Assembly (NCBI GenBank): GCA_017613995.1
Contig: JAGACT010000142.1
Coordinates: forward strand, 1-8,159
DNA: 8,159 nucleotides
Source of the DNA: Eubacteriaceae bacterium
Lineage (GTDB): Bacteria > Bacillota > Clostridia > Eubacteriales > Anaerofustaceae
Direction: 5' to 3'
Part shown: positions 5,671 through 8,159 of the stretch, in pieces
Layout: the number at the start of each line of letters is the position of its first letter
Position numbering within the stretch: position 1 is the first letter of the stretch
Notes under the pieces: generated by a model
Databases searched by the model: none
Seen by the model: the letters and a program-made list of their open reading frames with translations, nothing else
What the model was told of the DNA's origin: nothing
Translations under genes and position numbers: made by a program

Positions 5671-5698
5671 GAAAAAAACGGACCGTCGCAGACGGTCC
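5671..5698 (-). terminator. Intrinsic terminator of a small minus-strand transcript
   Basis: On the minus strand GGACCGTC-tgc-GACGGTCC (5698-5680) is an 8-bp perfect stem followed by G and T7 (5678-5672). The T-run is only on the minus-strand 3' side. It lies back to back with the pduL terminator, 7 nt away, which implies a real minus-strand transcript arriving from the right. The ABC operon already has its own hairpin at 5875-5904, so the transcript ended here is more likely the small unit starting near 5807. Confidence 0.8.
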
Positions 5699-5710
5699 TG
5701 ATATATGAAA

Positions 5711-5737
5711 GCGCAGTGCCAAGCCGGGGCATTGCGC
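5711..5737 (-). ncRNA. Hairpin in the 3' part of the small transcript
   Basis: The arms 5711-5720 and 5728-5737 pair over 10 positions with one mismatch (A-C on the minus strand, G-U on the plus strand) and a 7-nt loop. A second hairpin, GTATCC/GGATAC (5751-5767), and a possible closing stem between 5705-5711 and 5778-5785 would make a branched fold, with the AUG of the small ORF inside the closing stem. I recognise no Rfam class. Confidence 0.4.
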
Positions 5738-5785
5738 CTAGGCGAGGGAGGTATCCTTTGCGGATACGATAGAGGTACTTTTCAT
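5738..5785 (-). CDS. 15-codon small ORF with strong ribosome binding site
   Basis: The frame encodes MKSTSIVSAKDTSLA and ends at TAG (5740-5738). AAAGGAGG (5795-5802) lies 9 nt before the ATG, the best Shine-Dalgarno in the window. The unit also has a promoter (5814-5841) and a terminator (5671-5698), so its transcript would be only about 135 nt and could serve as a very small mRNA or as an RNA with a translated leader. The peptide is hydrophilic, rich in Ser and Thr, with no membrane segment or cleavage motif. No gene follows on this strand, so it is not an ordinary attenuator leader. Another frame over the same bases stays open longer but has no start codon. The function is unknown, and chance cannot be excluded for so short a frame. 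Confidence 0.45.
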   Translation of the reverse strand: MKSTSIVSAKDTSLA

Positions 5786-5794
5786 AGTCGTTTA

Positions 5795-5802
5795 CCTCCT
5801 TT
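5795..5802 (-). promoter_or_regulatory. Shine-Dalgarno of the 15-codon ORF
   Basis: AAAGGAGG on the minus strand is almost fully complementary to the 16S rRNA 3' end and is placed 9 nt before the ATG at 5785. It is the main reason for thinking the small frame is translated. Confidence 0.6.
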
Positions 5803-5813
5803 CCTTCGTGCCT

Positions 5814-5841
5814 ATCTTACCACATGTGCCCTCAGGCTCAA
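5814..5841 (-). promoter_or_regulatory. Promoter of the small minus-strand transcript
   Basis: On the minus strand TTGAGC (5841-5836), a 16-nt spacer and TAAGAT (5819-5814) preceded by TGG give a -35 plus an extended -10. The start would be near 5807, about 22 nt before the small ORF. It lies downstream of the ABC operon hairpin, so the unit is separate from that operon. Confidence 0.55.
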
Positions 5842-5874
5842 ATAGCCGGCGTTGCAAAAGCGAGAACATAATAA

Positions 5875-5904
5875 CAGGTCCCGCAGTACTGACTGCGGGA
5901 CCTG
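5875..5904 (-). terminator. 13-bp hairpin closing the ABC transporter operon
   Basis: CAGGTCCCGCAGT (5875-5887) and ACTGCGGGACCTG (5892-5904) pair perfectly around a 4-nt loop, 22 nt past the ATPase stop codon. The minus-strand sequence after the stem is TTATTATGTT, only moderately T-rich, so termination may be incomplete or helped by other factors. Confidence 0.65.
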
Positions 5905-5926
5905 ATGTATTTACTGTTATTATTGT

Positions 5927-6685
5927 TTATGCCTTCACGTAGCAGTGGAGGCCGTCGTCGCCCTCGTAGAAGCAGGGGGCCACTCCGAAGGTCTCTTTCA
6001 GTTCCTTCGAACTGATCACGTCGTAGGCGCTGCCGCTGGAGAGCACCTTCCCGTCCCCCATGAGCACCACGTGGTCCGCGTAGTGAAGGGTGGATTCGAA
6101 GTCGTGCAGGATCATGATGACCGTCTTTCCCATGTCGCTGAAGATCCTGGAACGCTCCAGCAGTTCGAACTGGTTTTTAATGTCCAGGAAGGTGGTGGGC
6201 TCGTCCATGATGATGGTGGCGGTGTCCTGGGCCATGGCCATGGCCAGGTAGGCCTTCTGCCGCTGGCCTCCGGAGAGGCTCTCCAGCTTCCTGTCGCCGT
6301 AATCCGTAAGCCCCACCCATTCCAGGGCCTCGTTGACCTTCTTGTAGTCTTCCTTCTTGTAGCGCCTGGGGTAGCTCAGATAGGGGAAGCGCCCGTGCAT
6401 CACCAGCTTGGAGACCGTAATGTCGGGAACGTTCCTGCTCTGGGGCAGGTAGGCGACTCTCCTGGCCAGGTCCTTCTGGCTGAGACCGTCCAGATCCTCG
6501 TCCCCTATGTATATCTTTCCCTTTATCTCCGGCACCAGCCGCATGATGGCCTTCAGCGTCGTGCTCTTTCCGCAGCCGTTGGGTCCCAGTATCACCGAGA
6601 TCTTACCCTCCGGGAAGCAGCAGTCCACTCCGTGGACCGTTTCCACTCCGTCATACGATACGTACAGGTCTTTAAGCTCTATCAT
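5927..6685 (-). CDS. Iron-complex/haem/corrinoid ABC transporter ATPase (FecE/BtuD type)
   Basis: This 252-residue peripheral membrane ATPase drives import through the permease encoded just before it. All motifs are intact: Walker A GPNGCGKST (34-42), Q-loop Q82, signature LSGGQRQ (137-143), Walker B TIIMDEPT (157-164) and the switch His H194. The RFPYLSY stretch near 99-105 is typical of siderophore, haem and B12 importers. The ATG at 6685 overlaps the permease stop as ATGA and has AAAGGAG 8 nt upstream (6694-6700), so a longer open frame running further upstream is not the real start. It is the last gene of the operon. Motifs in the ATPase do not show which chelate is carried. Confidence 0.93.
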   Translation of the reverse strand: MIELKDLYVSYDGVETVHGVDCCFPEGKISVILGPNGCGKSTTLKAIMRLVPEIKGKIYIGDEDLDGLSQKDLARRVAYLPQSRNVPDITVSKLVMHGRFPYLSYPRRYKKEDYKKVNEALEWVGLTDYGDRKLESLSGGQRQKAYLAMAMAQDTATIIMDEPTTFLDIKNQFELLERSRIFSDMGKTVIMILHDFESTLHYADHVVLMGDGKVLSSGSAYDVISSKELKETFGVAPCFYEGDDGLHCYVKA

Positions 6686-7686
6686 TTCGAATGCTCCTTT
6701 TTGTTCAGCAGCAGCCATATGAAGAACGGCCCTCCGAGAAAACTCATAAGAATGCCCGTGGGCAGTTCGTAGGGTGAGAAGATAAGCCTGGAAATCAGAT
6801 CGCACACCGACACGAAACCCGCCCCGAAGAAGATGGAGAAGGGTATCAGCTCGCTGCAGTCGTTGCCCACGATGCTTCTGGAGATGTGGGGCACTATGAG
6901 TCCCACGAAGCCCAGGATCCCCGCGAAGCTCACGCTGGAGCCCGCCAGCAGTGCCGCCAGGGTCAGCATGCAGTTGCGGAAAAGGGATACCTTCAGCCCC
7001 AGGGCACCGGCGGTGTCGTCCCCCAGGGACAGCACGTCCAGGTCGTTGGCCAGGGTCAGCACCACCAGGATACCCCCGATGATCAGCACGGAGGCCGGCA
7101 GCAGCCTGGCCTGGTCCACGCTGGAAAAGCCGCCCACCCTGAAGTCCTGGCTGGCGGTGGCCGCGTTGGGCACCAGGGTCTTGATGGCCTCCGTCATGGC
7201 GTTGAGGCACGCGCTGACGGCGACCCCCCCCAGTATGACGGTGGTGCGGGACGCCCCGCTTTTCCTGCCGGCGATTACCACCATGAAGGTGGCGATCATG
7301 GCTCCCGCGAAGGAGAAGCCCGCTATGGCCCAGGCATGGTAGATGCCCATGGCGCAGCAGGCCGTGACGGCCAGGCCCGCGCCGGCGTTGACGCCGATGA
7401 TGCTGGGGGAGGCCAGCTGGTTTGCCAGGACCTTCTGGATCACCGCACCGGACACCGCCAGGGCGCTGCCCGCCAGCAGGCAGGCGAAGGTGCGGGGGAA
7501 TCTCACGTACCACAGGATCCTGCCGGCCACGGTGCCGGAGGGGCCGCCCGTCAGGGCTTCCCACAGTTCTCTGAGAGTCAGTCCCGACGCTCCCATGCAC
7601 AGGTTCAGCACCGCGGAGAGCAGCATGAATACCGCGGCTGCGAGTATGTACAGTTTTTTTCTTTTGTCGGTTGGAATCGTTTTCAT
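6682..7686 (-). CDS. FecCD family ABC transporter permease
   Basis: This 334-residue polytopic membrane protein should have about ten helices and form a homodimer that imports an iron complex, haem or corrinoid. Family marks are RFPRTFACLLAGSALAVSG (62-80) followed by SPSIIGVNAGA (93-103), LGDDTAGALG (221-230), the coupling segment GFVGLIVPHISR (259-270) and ELPTGILMSFLGGP (307-320). The ATG at 7686 follows the binding-protein gene after 75 nt and has no clear Shine-Dalgarno. An in-frame TAA 24 nt upstream rules out a longer protein. The 75-nt gap holds a CGTCCG/CGGACG inverted pair but no terminator. The 4-nt overlap with the ATPase gene suggests coupled translation. The substrate is unresolved. 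Confidence 0.93.
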   Translation of the reverse strand: MKTIPTDKRKKLYILAAAVFMLLSAVLNLCMGASGLTLRELWEALTGGPSGTVAGRILWYVRFPRTFACLLAGSALAVSGAVIQKVLANQLASPSIIGVNAGAGLAVTACCAMGIYHAWAIAGFSFAGAMIATFMVVIAGRKSGASRTTVILGGVAVSACLNAMTEAIKTLVPNAATASQDFRVGGFSSVDQARLLPASVLIIGGILVVLTLANDLDVLSLGDDTAGALGLKVSLFRNCMLTLAALLAGSSVSFAGILGFVGLIVPHISRSIVGNDCSELIPFSIFFGAGFVSVCDLISRLIFSPYELPTGILMSFLGGPFFIWLLLNKKEHSK

Positions 7687-7761
7687 GTGTCTAAAACGCT
7701 TTTCGTCCGTTTATGATTTGTCCGCCGGACGTGGAGTGCCCTGTGCCCTCCCCGTCACGGA

Positions 7762-8159
7762 TCAGTCTTTCTTATACAGTATGTCGTAAAGTCCCTGATA
7801 GGCCTCGGCCCAGCGGCTGTTGGGCTTGAAGTGGTACAGGTGCCTGTCCATGAAGAACACTCTGCCCTCCTTCACTGCCGTGAGGCCCGCCCAGGCGGGA
7901 TTGCCGGTGAGTTCGTCCTGCAGGGTCTTCTGGGTGCCTTCGTCGTCCCTGCCCTGCTGGACGATGAAGATGTAATCCGGGTCTTCCTTTATGATTATCT
8001 CTATGCTCAGGTTCTCCAATAGGTCGCTGCCGTCGGCGATGTTGACGCAGGAAAGATCATTGAGCATGGGTCCCAGCACGGTGCCCTTGCTGCCCTTCAC
8101 GTGGACTCCGGAGGCGGCGGCCCTGATAAAGAGCACCCTGGGGGCGCCGTTCTCGGAGA
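7762..8159 (-). CDS. Periplasmic-binding-type substrate-binding protein, C-terminal part
   Basis: This is the last ~131 residues of a FecB/BtuF-type binding protein; the gene continues beyond the right edge, so its lipoprotein signal and N-terminal lobe are missing. The visible part is the C-terminal lobe of the fold: DLLENLSIEIIIKEDPDYIFIV, then NPAWAGLTAVKEGRVFFM and a final helix NSRWAEAYQGLYDILY. These are typical of binding proteins for iron chelates, haem or cobalamin. In-frame codons are open to 8159, so an internal GTG at 8136 should not be taken as the start. It is the first of three genes of the importer in the order binding protein, permease, ATPase. In a Gram-positive host it would be a lipoprotein at the membrane face. 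Confidence 0.88.
   Translation of the reverse strand, partial: SENGAPRVLFIRAAASGVHVKGSKGTVLGPMLNDLSCVNIADGSDLLENLSIEIIIKEDPDYIFIVQQGRDDEGTQKTLQDELTGNPAWAGLTAVKEGRVFFMDRHLYHFKPNSRWAEAYQGLYDILYKKD

Noticed and set aside
5551..5772. Plus-strand 73-codon frame over the end of pduL
   Set aside because: It is a shadow of pduL in another frame and crosses the pduL terminator.
5700..5790. Known riboswitch (c-di-GMP, cobalamin, Mn or guanidine type) in the branched fold
   Set aside because: None of the conserved cores I know for these classes is present, and no gene follows on the minus strand.
6686..7600. Very long upstream extension of the ABC ATPase
   Set aside because: It is the antiphase reading of the permease gene; the ATPase begins at ATG 6685 with its own Shine-Dalgarno.

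Overview
The window looks like chromosome of an anaerobic Bacillota bacterium, most likely a Clostridia member of moderate-to-high GC. The reasons are strong AGGAGG-type ribosome binding sites, SigA-like promoters, U-tailed intrinsic terminators, oxygen-sensitive rubredoxin and ferredoxin modules, and a PduL-type phosphotransacylase. No mobile element, CRISPR array, tRNA or rRNA is visible. The assignment is an inference from gene content and signals.

Region by region: 1-366 has no convincing gene. It holds hairpins, a minus-strand terminator and a short coding-like frame without a start. Positions 433-1703 (+) form a two-gene operon behind a good promoter. The first protein is rubredoxin / degenerate rubrerythrin-like helices / rubredoxin-like knuckle, and the second is a 2x[4Fe-4S] ferredoxin with a rubredoxin-like tail. 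They overlap by 4 nt and probably act as one electron-transfer or stress-defence module. A hairpin at 1717-1745 separates them from the convergent pssA-psd operon (3253 to 1767, -), which makes phosphatidylserine and then phosphatidylethanolamine. The second gene, psd, starts at a TTG that overlaps the pssA stop.

An intergenic stretch (3254-3729) carries the pssA promoter, an inverted repeat and a strong plus-strand promoter. It ends in a leader with a 14-bp hairpin in front of a cytosolic M28 aminopeptidase-like gene (3730-4962, +). That gene has no Shine-Dalgarno sequence and may be made partly from a leaderless transcript. pduL (5051-5623, +) has its own near-consensus promoter and terminator.

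Between pduL and the next operon lies a compact minus-strand unit (about 5841 down to 5671): extended -10 promoter, near-perfect Shine-Dalgarno, a 15-codon ORF, a hairpin and a U7 terminator. This is the best candidate for something undescribed. From 8159 down to 5927 (-) runs a FecB-FecCD-FecE type importer for an iron complex, haem or corrinoid: a substrate-binding protein cut by the window edge, a permease, and an ATPase overlapping it by 4 nt, closed by a 13-bp hairpin.
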